Below are positions 26,101 through 33,425 of a stretch of DNA of 64,000 nucleotides, one piece after another. The stretch's first letter is position 1; every line of letters starts with the position of its first letter. Source of the DNA: Heliocidaris tuberculata (taxonomy: Eukaryota > Echinodermata > Echinoidea > Camarodonta > Echinometridae); the NCBI GenBank assembly GCA_025618425.1, contig CM046836.1, positions 28,414,140 to 28,478,139 on the forward strand, given 5' to 3'. The position numbers and the translations under genes are program-made. The notes beneath the pieces were generated by a model. The model was given only the letters and a program-made list of their open reading frames with translations, did not search any database and had not been told where the DNA came from.

Positions 26101-29100
26101 GTTACCAAGAGCCTAAAATTGGCCTAGATATCGTAGAAGGAGACCAAGAGGGTGTATGTATCAGGTTCAGTCCTATGACCAGTGCTCCATGTAAGTATAT
26201 GAAATGATTGCATAAGTGTTAGGTTACTTTTAGCCTATTAAAGATTGGTCTAAGATTGGTCTAAGATTGGTCTAGACATTGTAGAGATAGACCAAGAGGG
26301 GGTGTATATTAGGTTCAGTCCTGTGACCAGTGCTCCATGGAAGTATGAAGATATCAATGTTTGGAGTTGTGATGGGCTCTTTTTAGTAAATAAGATTGGT
26401 CTAGAGCAAGGCTATTTTAGTCTAAGATTGGTCTACTCAAGGATTGATCTCTGCATTATAGAGATAGACCAAGAGGGGGTGTGTATTAGGTTCAGTCCTA
26501 TGACCAGTGCACTATGTAAGTATATGAAATGAATTAATCTATGTTAGGAGTAATTGAGTTAGGTTCATTTAGTCTAAGATCAGTCTTTAAGTCTTTTAGT
26601 CCAAGATTGGTCGAGACATTTTAGAGGGGGGACCAAGAGAGTGTATGTGTATTATGTTATAATGAATATAATTATATTTTTCATTTTTATAGTGCACTGT
26701 GTGAATACTTGAATTTGTTATACAGTCTTACTACCCATGTTCACTGGTTTTTCAAGCCTGCACCTAAGTGTTCAACATCTCTACTCCAAAAGGAGTATTC
26801 CTATTACAATGTATTGAATATCTCTGTTTATTCAAATCAATCCTTCATTTATCTTGTTTGCAGACAGAGGAACCTCGTCAGAACACATAGATTCATTTGT
26901 TGAAACCCTGAAAACACTCATAGTAAGTACTATGTACAGAGCTGAAGTACAGTAGTTTTACTCTGTGGTCAAACTTTTACATAAACATATATTGAAAAAC
27001 ATCAAAGAAAGAAACAAAGAACATTTGACAGTTGATAACAAGGACATAAAATGTTATTCAGTACATAGAAAGCAGAATTTTCCTATTATGATTAGTCTTT
27101 TTTTTTTTACAATTTTTGATTTTGGGACATGGTATTTCCAAATTTTGGTTGGCTTCCTTTAAATTAATCTTGATTTGCATAAATCTTTCCCCATTTCAAA
27201 TGCCAAGGTTACTATGCAGTACTAATAGAGAATAAGCAGAATGCATTTCAGGTTAAAAAATTATAAATGTGGAGTGATAGTTATTTGACAATTGACAGCT
27301 AATTGGATCAATGTGTTTCAGTGAATGCTTTGTCTAGTGTAAGGTACAGTGTGAATATGATGATAAATGATAAACTGCTCTAATTCTTGTATTTTGCAGT
27401 CTAAGCTGAATGTGACGATCGAGCAGAGAGGACCATTCCAAGAACTAGCTTCAGCCAAAGAAAACTTGACTGTCATCGACAGTGAGAACCATGCAGGACT
27501 GGGCATTGTGCAGTAAGTCTACCTCTCCACCCCTCTTCTCCTATACCCCTTTCTCCCCTCACTCACTGTATCACCCCCCCCCCCCCCCCCCCCTCATTCC
27601 CACTCTCTCACTCTTCCTCCCTGCTCAAGAAATAAAAGAGGCAATAATACAGCCAAAGAAAACTTTAATTTGATTGACAGTGAGAAACATGCAGGACTGG
27701 GCATTGTGCAGTAAATCTTTCAAATCTATCCATCTCCACTTTTCCCCTTTCCCGTCCCCCTTCATTCCCAGACATTACCAGTAATAGTACCTCTTTTAGC
27801 CTTTTCATGGCTGTTTCTCTCCTCTCTTTAAGTGCCGTATCTATAAATGACTTTGGCGATCATGTTGTTCCACAACCCTTTTTCTAGCCTTCTCTATTAG
27901 CACCACTCCCTGGTCTTTCACTCCTCTATCTTCTAATCCCTACCTCTCTTCCCCTCAATCTTTTGTGTCATTGCAAGGTTCTCCTAACCACCTTTGCATA
28001 CAAATAGCCCCATGGCTGTAGGTATTTAAAACAGCACACATTTTCATATTGCATTTAATACTTATAGACAGAGTAGAGCATTAATTTCTTCTTAAAAATA
28101 CAAATGGGTTTATGCATTTTGGAGTTATATATCATGGAACAATATTTCATGAAGGCAAACTAAGAAAGTGATTGAAAACTTGTCATGTGGAGTTTTATTT
28201 TTTATACATGTTTGAACTTGATTGCACTATAATGGGTAAAGTTCTGTTATCAAATATCAAGGCATAGAATTACTACTTTTACAATATCAAGCATGAATGG
28301 AAAACTTTCCGGTCATCTCATTGATTCCTTTTTCTCTCTCTCTCTCTCTCTTAATAGATTCATTCCAGATTATCTAGCTAACCAGGACCCTGAGGCTGAG
28401 CAAACCAAGCGAGAGGTCAACAAACTTAACACCGAACTCGTTCAAAGGCTACAGGCTGGAGAGGATGCCAGCCACAGAGGGCGCTATCAGATAACACAGA
28501 CAGCTGAGGAGACGGTTGCCGTGGCGATTGGTGTTGTGGATGGTGATGCTAACTTGGAGGAGGTTCTGGATACAATTTGTGAGATCGGAAAAGAGCTGGA
28601 AGATTCGTCTCAGGTAGGAGTATTTCAGGTTTATGATAAACCAGGAACTTTTCTGCTATGGAATAGATGATACAATTAATCAATTTTAAAAAATATATAT
28701 CAGAAATAAGCAAAGTTTTGTTCTTAGAATTTTGGAGTGGCAAAGTTGAAATGGCAGAAGAGTTGGTATATTAATCTCAGGTATGTGGATTGAGAGTTGG
28801 GTTAAATATACCAGAAATGTTTTCCAGTTCACTGGAGGGAAAGTGAATTTGTTTATTGGGAATTAGGAGTAATATAAGTGGATTGATAGTTTGCTCATTT
28901 AAGAAATATATATTCAAAGATGCCTACTTGATAAGCAATTATTAATCTTTGTTATTATATTTGTTCTCATTCATTTATGCAACTGTGTATTTGTAAAGAG
29001 TGAATAATTTTGTGTATTTACAGGTATGTATGTATGTATGTACATGTATATGTATATTATTCGCTGATAGTCTACGAACATTTCCATTCAATACTTGCTT

Positions 29101-30796
29101 GTTTGGTGAGTTTTTTAAATTTTACCTCAGAATATTTATAACTTTGTTGGTCCTGTATCATATCTCACTCTCCCTTCTCTGTTACAGTTCCTAGAGACTA
29201 TGTCTGAGTTGGTACTGAAAGGTATCCTGGAAGCTGAGAAGGAACTGGAGCTAGAGAATGAAAACAAGCTCTTAGAGGAGGTTTGTTCACTTGATTTGAT
29301 TTGCTTTATTTCTCTCTGAGTCCTTTTTCAAAATCAGTTTTGCATTATCACATTAGAACATAATAAAGTTAACCAAGAATTGCTGCACAATTGAAATACC
29401 CAAGCTTACAAACAGGAGGGTTAACAAAATTCTCAAATTTCAATAGCTTGACTCCCTATCGCTAGTTCTCTTCCATGCTGTAGAATAATTCTTGTACATG
29501 TACTTAATGATTTAGTTTAACTGAATGCTAAGATGGCAAGTACACCCTTGTAGGTGTGTAACCTGGGAGACCTCTGGCTATTCATCCTATCCAAGGGACT
29601 TGTTAATGAGGATTAAAGGCATTGATTAACTTTGCCCAGGATTGAAAAAAAAAAATCACTGTTCCAGCTAATGCTGTAATCATAATTGCAAACCTTTAGC
29701 TCAGACAGGAATCGCCTGAGTTTTATAAGCTGATCGGTCGTTTATATATCAAGATATTTACGATTGAACAGTGATGTCGGGATAGAGTACCACCGAACCC
29801 TAAAGAACTCTTACGGTTGGCATACCTCGCTCTATCACAGAATACCCTACGGGCTGGAAACCCGCTCTGAAATCGCCAAGCGTGGTGCTTGGTTTTTGTG
29901 ACTGCAGCGCAGCGGAGAAGCCGAGCGACTTGCGCTAACGATTGATCGCGATTTTCTCTTTTTTAGGATAGTAAACGGGTTCCATTTTCTCTCATACTTT
30001 CACATATCCTTAATTATATATGTAGTTAGAAGACTGTACACAATTCACTGGCATTTGAGCTGATTTTACAATTTTTCACAAAGTTCATCAATCACTTTAA
30101 TGCCTTACCAAAGGGTACTAGCTCATCGACTCTCTTTCCTGGAACCTCCTGATTGTAATACCACTGCTCCACCATTGAGTCATTATGACTCCATTTATTG
30201 TCTGTGTGAACAATGTTTTTTTTCTCACTATTTTTGCATCTTCTGTCATGTTTGTATATTGTTTGTCTTTCAGGGTGTGCTGAGGCAGGTGCCTTTGGTA
30301 GGTTCCCTTCTCAACTGGTTTTCACCTCCCCCTCAGGAGGCTATCATCAAGGGTAGAACACTCAATCTGTCATCAGGTAGGTAGCCTGTCTATGCACCAC
30401 ATGGTTATACGATCTCATCACCATAGAGGCCCCTGGCTCTCGTTCGAACTCATCATCAGAGAATAAAAGAAGAAGAGTGTACAGGGATTTTACTCTGGAT
30501 TGCTCCAATAGAGCGTTGGGGAGGGGGAGGGAGGGAGGGATATTATAAGATCTTTCCCTGAGGACATCTCACTTTTATTTCTAGGAAATTCCCTTTCATC
30601 CAGGATGAAAACCCAGTTTTCACACTGGCTCTCTTTTCCAGTAAGCTCAATAAACCTGACTTTATTAGTACAGGCTTGGTTTGTGACTGTATGTGTGCAG
30701 GCTTCATTTGAATATATTGACCAAGTGGACATGTATCGATTGAAAGTGTTTGCAGTAATTAAAAATTAGTTACAAAAGAAAGCACTGTACAGATTC

Positions 30797-30838
<42 letters not shown>

Positions 30839-33425
30839 TGGAAACAGAAGGAAATCAATCAGATCTGGGCCCTGTTTCATAAAACTTGTTATCAGTAACA
30901 ACTGCCCCATTTCTATGACAAATTTGATGCCAGCCAATCAGATTCAAGGATTTCAGTAGCTTATAACAGTTATTGTAACTTGTTATTGACAGCAAGTTTT
31001 ATGAAACAGGGCCCTGATGCTTTACTTTAATATGAGACTGATCTTTAATGTCACCATGCAAAAGGCATAAATCCCAATTATGTTCTGTGTTGATAGGCTC
31101 ACTTGAGAGTACAGAGAAGACCTACAAGCTACACATGCAGGTCCAGGAGGAGTCCGCATCGCCCATCAAACAACGACCCACCAAGACAACCCCCAGCAAA
31201 CCAGCAGAAGAGAAACCTCTTCAGAAGCGGGACTTAGAGGGCGCTGTTGATCCTGCCGTGCCCTCAGAGGTTGAGAGTCCAGCAACTAACAGTCTTAGTG
31301 AGGCTAGTAATGCAACAAGGTAGGCAATACAGATTTGGGACAATATGCTTTTAGCTGAGAGCCAGAAGGGTGTTAACTCATATATTTGTACATGGAGTTA
31401 TTGCCTTTTGTAGGTCGCAGCAGACGATGTAGTATTGCTCTTTACTAATGGAAGTTAGGAGACAAAGAAAGAAATTATTTTTTCAAACATTAAATTTTAT
31501 TAGAGAAGTTTATGAAATGGTAATTGCTTTTAGATTTCAAGAATGGCAGTCAATCATACTTCTATTTGGACTTGTTTCTCTTTGAAGATGCTTGATTATC
31601 TCATAATAGATAAATTGATTTTATCTATTTTTCAATGTTTGTTTTGTTTGTTTGTTTTTTGAATTGTTTTAGAGAGAAAGTCCGAAACACATTACATGTG
31701 GTTCATGAAGTAGGAAAGAAAAGGTGGTCGGGATTTTCTTTCATATGCAATTTGGCTTTATTTACTGTTGTAAATTTTATTATTTGTTTATCAGTCTTGT
31801 TTACACATAGTGGTGTGAGAATGGTTTTGGAAAGCAGTTTAATCATTATCAAAGTTTATTTTCAATGATCAAGGTTCACATACTGATGCATTATTGACAG
31901 TGATATTTTGTAAATGAGAATTAAAGGTAATAAACAGTAGTGGTAGCAAAATGAAAGTTGGCATGAAACTGCTCAAAAACAGTCTCATATTGTTCGGCTT
32001 GCATAAAAAGATACATGAGTGAGATAATCCGGTATTCTATTCATGATTTCCGGTGATTTTCAGTAAAATAATTCAAATGATCGAATATCAACGGTTACCT
32101 TATACCCTCGCTAAGGACCACCTACCCCGACGCTCCCGGCTCAACGGCGCACAGCGGTTCGCACACACTGTTTACACGTGTGTGAACTGTCAACGCGGTA
32201 CTGCGCTTGTAGTTCGATGTTTATTTTGGGGGATATTTTAGCCATTTCTAAACCATTTTTCTTCAAACAAATGTCACCTACGTTCGAAATTAATCATTTC
32301 ACAACAGTATATGTAGTAATTTCCATTCCAGCTGACAAAGTAGTTAAATATCCAAAGCGCCACCTTTCCCACTACTGTACGATACCTTTAATACAAGGAG
32401 TATTTTTCTATTAATGAACAATGGCAAAGGTAGCTTAACAGCAGTTAAATCATTATCAAAGTTTATTTTCAGTGATCAAGGCTCACATACTGAAGCATTA
32501 TTGACAGTGATATTTTATAAGTGAGAATTAATACAAGGAATATTTTTCTATTAATGAACAATGGCAAAGATAGCTAAACATTTTCCAAGGGAGAAACAAT
32601 GATCTGTACCTCAGAAATATAGTGTTCTTCTAGCCGAGTTTAGTTGTGTTCTATAAATTCCACAACTTCAGATGTGCATGAAGAACAAGAATGCTTTTTT
32701 ATAGAGGCACATTGCATTTCTAACATAGTTGTCACTGTATCACGCTCGTCCAGTGTTGAGATGAGGTGGCATATATCTACTATCTTCTTTAAACATGTTC
32801 AGTGCTAACTGAAAGATTGTTTTATTTATTATTTATTGTTTTTACGTGCATTATTGTTATTAAACGATCTACCACTACAACTTTTCTGATCTTATTTCTA
32901 CTTTCAAAATTAGAGAACTTGAAATTATCCCAAATAGTTGGCTTTTTTATTGTATGCAAACTTTACTTTTACCATAATTATACCTTCAATTGGCAATTAG
33001 ATCTAGCTGCTACATAGATTTCATCAGATGAGGCTGAATATCATGTCCTTGTTCTGTTAAATCACTTTCTCTATGATTATATGATTTCTGCATTACTTGC
33101 TGATAATGTCTCAACCGGAATACTCAACAGCTGATTGTTGGCTATCCCTTTAGAGGTTTTTTTTTTTTTTAATTGCAATTGTTTAAAATGTTAAATTCCA
33201 AATTAGATTGGATTAAATGCATGCACTACTTTTGAGTTTTATCATTCTCTCTCTGAATTCTGCTTACATGGTGTCATCAGAATGCATAATGGCTTGAAGT
33301 TGAAGAAGGCTTTACCACCCAAAGAGATCTTTGCTAAAGTAGATCTCTCAAACTCAATACTCTCCTCCATGGCGGGAGCTCAAAGCCTGGATTATGACAG
33401 CGATGATAGCGTCTTCATCAAATAA
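5021..33425 (+). CDS. PDXDC1: PDXDC1 orthologue, gene span (23 coding exons, 870 aa)
   Basis: Pyridoxal-dependent decarboxylase domain-containing protein 1, a conserved metazoan protein with a group II decarboxylase-like fold and no firmly established reaction. All 23 exons have GT/AG borders and compatible phases; lengths total 2,613 nt, 870 codons plus stop, somewhat longer than the roughly 790-residue vertebrate protein. Residues about 120-420 carry the decarboxylase-like core: ARPGLGQYICAQ (about 224-235), PCNTVFGSQHTM (247-258), ANAGS...GHTD, LWLHVEGHNLATLAL (about 307-321), SMTIQPGVWLGLP (336-348). Residues 684-714 are a charged helix, probably coiled coil, and the tail is low-complexity and acidic. 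Glu312 stands where PLP enzymes have the cofactor Asp, and Val343 stands at the Schiff-base Lys position, so it is probably not a classical PLP enzyme. Start chosen at ATG 5021 (context AACAATGG). Introns carry many transposons and decayed exon copies. Confidence 0.93.
6158..6391. mobile_element. TIR-flanked minisatellite-like MITE abutting LINE 3' end
   Basis: Ends are TACACTCTTAAAAATCCCG on the left and, inward from the right, TACACTCTAAGGGATCCCG. The GC-rich interior repeats a GACCCGG/GACCCAGAA module about ten times at roughly 20-25 bp. ATTTC occurs on both sides (6152-6156 and 6391-6395) and may be part of a target duplication. The right edge touches the 3' end of the LINE. Confidence 0.7.
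6413..7495 (-). pseudogene. LINE ORF2, C-terminal part after nonsense codon: RNase H and Cys/His knuckle
   Basis: The frame is continuous with the upstream ORF2: the stop at 7523-7525 is followed by nine in-frame codons before the Met at 7495. The segment shows RNase H motifs IYTDAS, ILSDSNSALEAI and WVPAHCGLAGNEEADSLAK, then CDNCEIFETIEHFMLSC, a CX2CX6HX4C knuckle. The RNase H would remove RNA from the cDNA hybrid during reverse transcription. Beyond the one stop I see no frameshift. Confidence 0.9.
7523..10330 (-). pseudogene. LINE ORF2, N-terminal part: APE endonuclease and reverse transcriptase
   Basis: A 935-codon frame. The endonuclease is seen at about residues 52-275 (LQWNAQSMK, ISIQETW, VIVCGDFNSHNPLWG, FGSDHLVISF), which would nick target DNA. 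The reverse transcriptase follows, with APGKDNIQAKMI, YRPISLTPTLCKLMERLI, LFLDLEKAYD, QGSVISPLLFNFMINEL and the catalytic FADD (about residues 734-737). It ends prematurely at TAA 7523-7525. The start ATG (10330-10328) overlaps the ORF1 stop as ATGA, suggesting coupled termination and reinitiation. It is nearly intact, so the insertion looks fairly young. Confidence 0.92.
10327..10835 (-). pseudogene. LINE ORF1, C-terminal fragment
   Basis: An open minus-strand frame begins after a TAG near 10838 and runs DKPKQNEKISYAEATKKF... to RLVVEAAKSCLG...ERLATSNE, ending in TGA at 10327-10329. It has no Met of its own. The C-terminal block (HSNRIRLVVEAAKSCLG) resembles ORF1 ends of RNase H-bearing LINEs. 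ORF1 normally binds the element RNA; the N-terminal portion is missing because of 5' truncation. Confidence 0.75.
10840..11680. other. Non-coding, locally CpG-rich
   Basis: No gene is seen. Around 11090-11230 the base composition rises in CpG (GATCGCCGCGAGCGC, TGTGCGCGATCG), unlike the AT-rich surroundings; there is also a 10-C run at 11131-11140. Confidence 0.4.
11683..12955 (+). mobile_element. tRNA-derived SINE, split by a MITE
   Basis: The 5' part has a pol III A box (TGGCCTAGTGG, 11694-11704) and B box (GGTTCGAAACC, 11736-11746) at tRNA-like spacing, followed by a non-tRNA body (CTTTGGTAAGGCATTAATCC, CTTGGTTGCTTACTCACAAG). The body stops at 11864 and seems to resume at 12901 (TGTATGCTTTCTTAGCAGTC...GGTAAAATAAAG). 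A degenerate reverse copy lies at 30090-30190. Confidence 0.82.
11865..12900. mobile_element. MITE with GGGGGTCGTTTCATC termini, inserted in SINE
   Basis: The left end GGGGGTCGTTTCATCAAA and the right end TTTGATGAAACGACCCCC form an 18-base inverted repeat. Subterminal parts are also inverted (TCAGCGACATC and GCCGACAAGTG blocks). There is no coding frame. The CTG trinucleotide occurs at both junctions but the target duplication is not certain. Confidence 0.8.
12956..14000 (+). other. Distal part of PDXDC1 intron 1
   Basis: AT-rich intron DNA with scattered TACATGTACATGTA-type motifs and a T run near 13885-13899. No gene or clear element is seen. Confidence 0.4.
14001..14077 (+). CDS. PDXDC1: PDXDC1 exon 2 (aa 40-65)
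   Basis: LMIEPSLREMSEGLKEVMDQMDAYSK; acceptor TTATACAG, donor GTAAGT. Amphipathic helix near the N-terminus, matching the family's conserved start region. Confidence 0.85.
14118..14189. mobile_element. Tiny TTAA-flanked MITE (72 bp)
   Basis: CCCATTGTC...GACAATGGG ends are flanked on both sides by TTAA (14114-14117, 14190-14193), a piggyBac-type signature. It sits 40 bp past the exon 2 donor. Confidence 0.75.
15233..15572. mobile_element. TTAA-type MITE, copy 1 of a two-copy family
   Basis: Ends CCCTTTCGAG and CTGAAAGGG with decayed TTAA flanks (ATAA / GTAA). The interior is homologous, in reverse orientation, to 40373-40783 (shared TTGACCACATTTTGTGGTTT, GATGCATGAG and GGAATTATTT-type blocks). 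Confidence 0.8.
15676..15759 (+). CDS. PDXDC1: PDXDC1 exon 3 (aa 65-93)
   Basis: KQLDKEREERYKTFVSKT... ending PGPISN; acceptor GACAG, donor GTACAT. Highly charged helix; the PGP turn is also seen at this place in relatives. Confidence 0.8.
16878..16958 (+). CDS. PDXDC1: PDXDC1 exon 4 (aa 93-120)
   Basis: SGQKLDAIIEQLQNIII... ending PGVP; acceptor TAAACAG, donor GTAATA, phase 2 on both sides. Confidence 0.85.
17056..17128. repeat. (GATA)n with embedded (GATC)n
   Basis: A tetranucleotide tract in which GATA units switch to about four GATC units and back to GATA. Confidence 0.95.
17701..17856 (+). CDS. PDXDC1: PDXDC1 exon 5 (aa 120-172)
   Basis: Contains HIALLGQSMMAYISTFE and SDTTLWLSRIFR, strongly conserved in PDXDC1 proteins; start of the decarboxylase-like core. 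Donor GTACAT. Confidence 0.93.
18321..18510 (+). CDS. PDXDC1: PDXDC1 exon 6 (aa 172-235)
   Basis: REGLARVCRLVLNNKYE, GFNCLYTKPPIIYIS and ARPGLGQYICAQ. Acceptor AATGCTAG, donor GTATTA. In the family fold this is the small-domain to large-domain junction. Confidence 0.93.
18868..18936 (+). CDS. PDXDC1: PDXDC1 exon 7 (aa 236-258)
   Basis: LGLPQSSLCTVPCNTVFGSQ followed by HTM; acceptor CTTTCAG, donor GTAAGT. Confidence 0.93.
19577..19740 (+). CDS. PDXDC1: PDXDC1 exon 8 (aa 259-313)
   Basis: DIATLERLIKDD, LMVVANAGSPMAGHTDNLN and LWLHVEG. In active group II decarboxylases the last motif is HVDAA, with Asp pairing to the PLP ring nitrogen; here Glu312 is present. Confidence 0.94.
20055..20380. repeat. 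Tandem duplication, two ~164-bp units
   Basis: 20055-20218 and 20219-20380 are near-identical, both containing CACTGTGCTGGTGTATAAAA and TTTTCATAGAGAGGGAGAAG. No coding role; the high identity points to a recent duplication in intron 8. Confidence 0.92.
20469..20517 (+). CDS. PDXDC1: PDXDC1 exon 9 (aa 313-329)
   Basis: HNLATLALSTVPSSIL; acceptor CTATGCAG, donor GTGAGT. Short exon continuing LHVEG from exon 8. Confidence 0.9.
20637..21071. mobile_element. MITE with CAATTCTCCCTATCGCATATA termini
   Basis: Inverted ends: left contains CAATTCTCCCTATCGCATAT and right TATATGCGATACAGAGAATTG. Near the left end are three tandem AGCCGATATC decamers. The interior is CpG-rich (GACGCTCCGGCCGGACCCGG) compared with the intron. 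No frame. Confidence 0.75.
21443..21514 (+). CDS. PDXDC1: PDXDC1 exon 10 (aa 330-353)
   Basis: AAKRVNSMTIQPGVWLGLPG then TPAV. The segment SMTIQPGVW aligns with the SxTxNPHK PLP-lysine motif of group II decarboxylases, with Val343 instead of Lys. Donor GTATCC is weak but gives the correct phase. Confidence 0.92.
22060..22089 (+). CDS. PDXDC1: PDXDC1 exon 11, 30-bp microexon (aa 354-363)
   Basis: TLYKTADPAL, a ten-codon exon with acceptor TTTGAAG and donor GTAAGT. It is needed to join exon 10 to exon 12 and matches the family sequence at this point. Confidence 0.88.
22610..22735 (+). CDS. PDXDC1: PDXDC1 exon 12 (aa 364-405)
   Basis: SLAAGLCSSQPQERLGALPL then WLALQCMGHDGIVSKLHHA. Acceptor TTTACAG, donor GTAAAT. 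Part of this exon has been copied four times into the next intron. Confidence 0.93.
22806..23350 (+). repeat. Tandem array of decayed exon 12 fragments in intron 12
   Basis: Four units of about 135-145 bp start with ACCTCTCTG (22850, 22987, 23127, 23262), after a partial one at 22811. Each carries GGGTCATGATGGTACTGTAT-type sequence homologous to the exon segment encoding LPLWLALQCMGHDGIVSKLH, then a unit-specific intronic part (AGAACTTGTTTGTATCACTC) and a G run. In-frame stops (TGTAAGGGT, TGATTGG) show they are not coding. Confidence 0.85.
23661..23711 (+). CDS. PDXDC1: PDXDC1 exon 13 (aa 406-422)
   Basis: SQQMTQRLNSLGAINLA; acceptor TTTCCACAG, donor GTAAGT. Confidence 0.9.
24541..24624 (+). 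CDS. PDXDC1: PDXDC1 exon 14 (aa 423-450)
   Basis: DKKQTRSDKEITLEGSLSDI then ISRTIQVF; acceptor TTTTGTAG, donor GTAAGT, phase 0. This stretch has no clear vertebrate counterpart and may be a lineage-specific or alternatively used exon. Confidence 0.75.
25337..25501 (+). CDS. PDXDC1: PDXDC1 exon 15 (aa 451-505)
   Basis: Begins SQVDVISPVVVFKYDD, the conserved SPVVVF strand, then a variable polar loop and TLDAVNAW. Acceptor CCTATAG, donor GTAAGC. Confidence 0.92.
26085..26190 (+). CDS. PDXDC1: PDXDC1 exon 16 (aa 506-541)
   Basis: LGAELGYQEPKIGLDIVEGD then GVCIRFSPMTSAP. IRFSP is a conserved strand. Three decayed copies of its 3' part follow in the intron. Confidence 0.93.
26240..26665 (+). repeat. 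Decayed copies of exon 16 in intron 16
   Basis: Three units (about 26262-26350, 26445-26531, 26602-26660) repeat the exon segment for GLDIVEGDQEGVCIRFSPMT: GACCAAGAGGGGGTGTATAT, TTCAGTCCTGTGACCAGTGC and so on. The first two include the exon end plus a donor-like GTAAGTATAT or GAAGTATG. Decay increases with distance; none has a plausible acceptor. Confidence 0.88.
26864..26922 (+). CDS. PDXDC1: PDXDC1 exon 17 (aa 541-560)
   Basis: RGTSSEHIDSFVETLKTLI; acceptor TTTGCAG, donor GTAAGT. Confidence 0.88.
27400..27512 (+). CDS. PDXDC1: PDXDC1 exon 18 (aa 561-598)
   Basis: SKLNVTIEQRGPFQELASAK then ENLTVIDSENHAGLGIVQ; donor GTAAGT. Its last ~66 bp recur at 27651-27716. Confidence 0.92.
27651..27720 (+). 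repeat. Decayed copy of the exon 18 3' end
   Basis: It encodes AKENFNLIDSEKHAGLGIVQ followed by a donor-like GTAAAT, mirroring the end of exon 18 and lying about 140 bp past its donor. It follows a pyrimidine-rich stretch, so a cryptic acceptor is conceivable. Confidence 0.9.
27720..28357 (+). other. PDXDC1 intron 18, remainder
   Basis: Pyrimidine-rich DNA then AT-rich DNA; a (CT)n tract at 28334-28350 serves as the polypyrimidine tract for exon 19. Confidence 0.5.
28358..28613 (+). CDS. PDXDC1: PDXDC1 exon 19 (aa 598-683)
   Basis: Largest coding exon: FIPDYLANQDPEAEQTKRE, LNTELVQRLQAGEDASHRG, VAIGVVDGDANLEEVLDTI. Donor GTAGGA. Confidence 0.93.
29188..29280 (+). CDS. PDXDC1: PDXDC1 exon 20 (aa 684-714)
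   Basis: FLETMSELVLKGILEAEKEL then ELENENKLLEE, a strongly charged heptad-like helix, probably coiled coil. Donor GTTTGT is non-consensus. Confidence 0.92.
29760..29950. other. Compositionally distinct GC-rich island in intron 20
   Basis: A segment with GGATAGAGTACCACCGAACC, CTCGCTCTATCACAG, GGGCTGGAAACCCGCTC, CAAGCGTGGTGCTTGG and GCAGCGCAGCGGAGAAGCCG stands out from AT-rich surroundings. It has several short self-complementary stretches but no clear TIR, tRNA fold or open frame. It could be an old element or a structured RNA. Confidence 0.35.
30090..30190 (-). mobile_element. Degenerate SINE fragment, reverse orientation
   Basis: TTTAATGCCTTACCAAAGGG with a downstream TGCTCCACCATTGAGTCAT is the reverse complement of the B-box-side body and A-box region of the SINE at 11683. 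Confidence 0.65.
30274..30376 (+). CDS. PDXDC1: PDXDC1 exon 21 (aa 715-749)
   Basis: GVLRQVPLVGSLLNWFSPPP then QEAIIKGRTLNLSS. The RQVPLVGSLLNWFSP block is well conserved in the family. Donor GTAGGT. Confidence 0.92.
30799..30838. repeat. (GT)n microsatellite
   Basis: About 19 GT dinucleotides. Confidence 0.95.
30867..31014. mobile_element. Palindromic MITE, GGGCCCTGTTTCATAAAAC family
   Basis: GGGCCCTGTTTCATAAAAC at the left and GTTTTATGAAACAGGGCCC at the right are perfect inverted repeats. Subterminal TTGTTATCAGTAACA / TTGTTATTGACAG are also inverted, with GCCAATCAGATTCAAGGATT in the loop. Related to 35540-35677 and 54651-54794. Confidence 0.85.
31097..31319 (+). CDS. PDXDC1: PDXDC1 exon 22 (aa 749-823)
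   Basis: Starts GSLESTEKTYKLHMQVQEES, then a Pro/Thr/Lys- and Glu-rich disordered region. Donor GTAGGC, phase 2, compatible with both downstream last exons. Confidence 0.88.
31829..32580. repeat. ~140-bp tandem duplication, first copy split by a MITE
   Basis: 31829-31924 plus 32388-32440 forms one copy; 32441-32580 is the other (shared AATCATTATCAAAGTTTATT, CATTATTGACAGTGATATTT, ATTTTTCTATTAATGAACAA). The second copy is the uninterrupted version. Confidence 0.88.
31925..32387. mobile_element. TTAA-flanked MITE with paralogous empty site
   Basis: Ends AGGTAATAAACAGTAGTGG and CACTACTGTACGATACCT are inverted repeats, flanked by TTAA at 31921-31924 and 32388-32391. The interior is GC-richer (CCGACGCTCCCGGCTCAACG). 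The tandem copy at 32441-32580 has a single TTAA (GAGAATTAATACAAGG), proving insertion with duplication of TTAA. Confidence 0.9.
33281..33425 (+). CDS. PDXDC1: PDXDC1 exon 23, principal last exon (aa 823-870)
   Basis: RMHNGLKLKKALPPKEIFAK ... SLDYDSDDSVFIK then TAA at 33423-33425. Acceptor GTCATCAG. Ends in an acidic DSDDS tail, a casein-kinase-like site by pattern only. Confidence 0.88.

Noticed and set aside
29735..29890. Hammerhead ribozyme candidate
   Set aside because: CTGATCGG and GAAA-containing pieces occur, but the required core spacing and three stems are not present.
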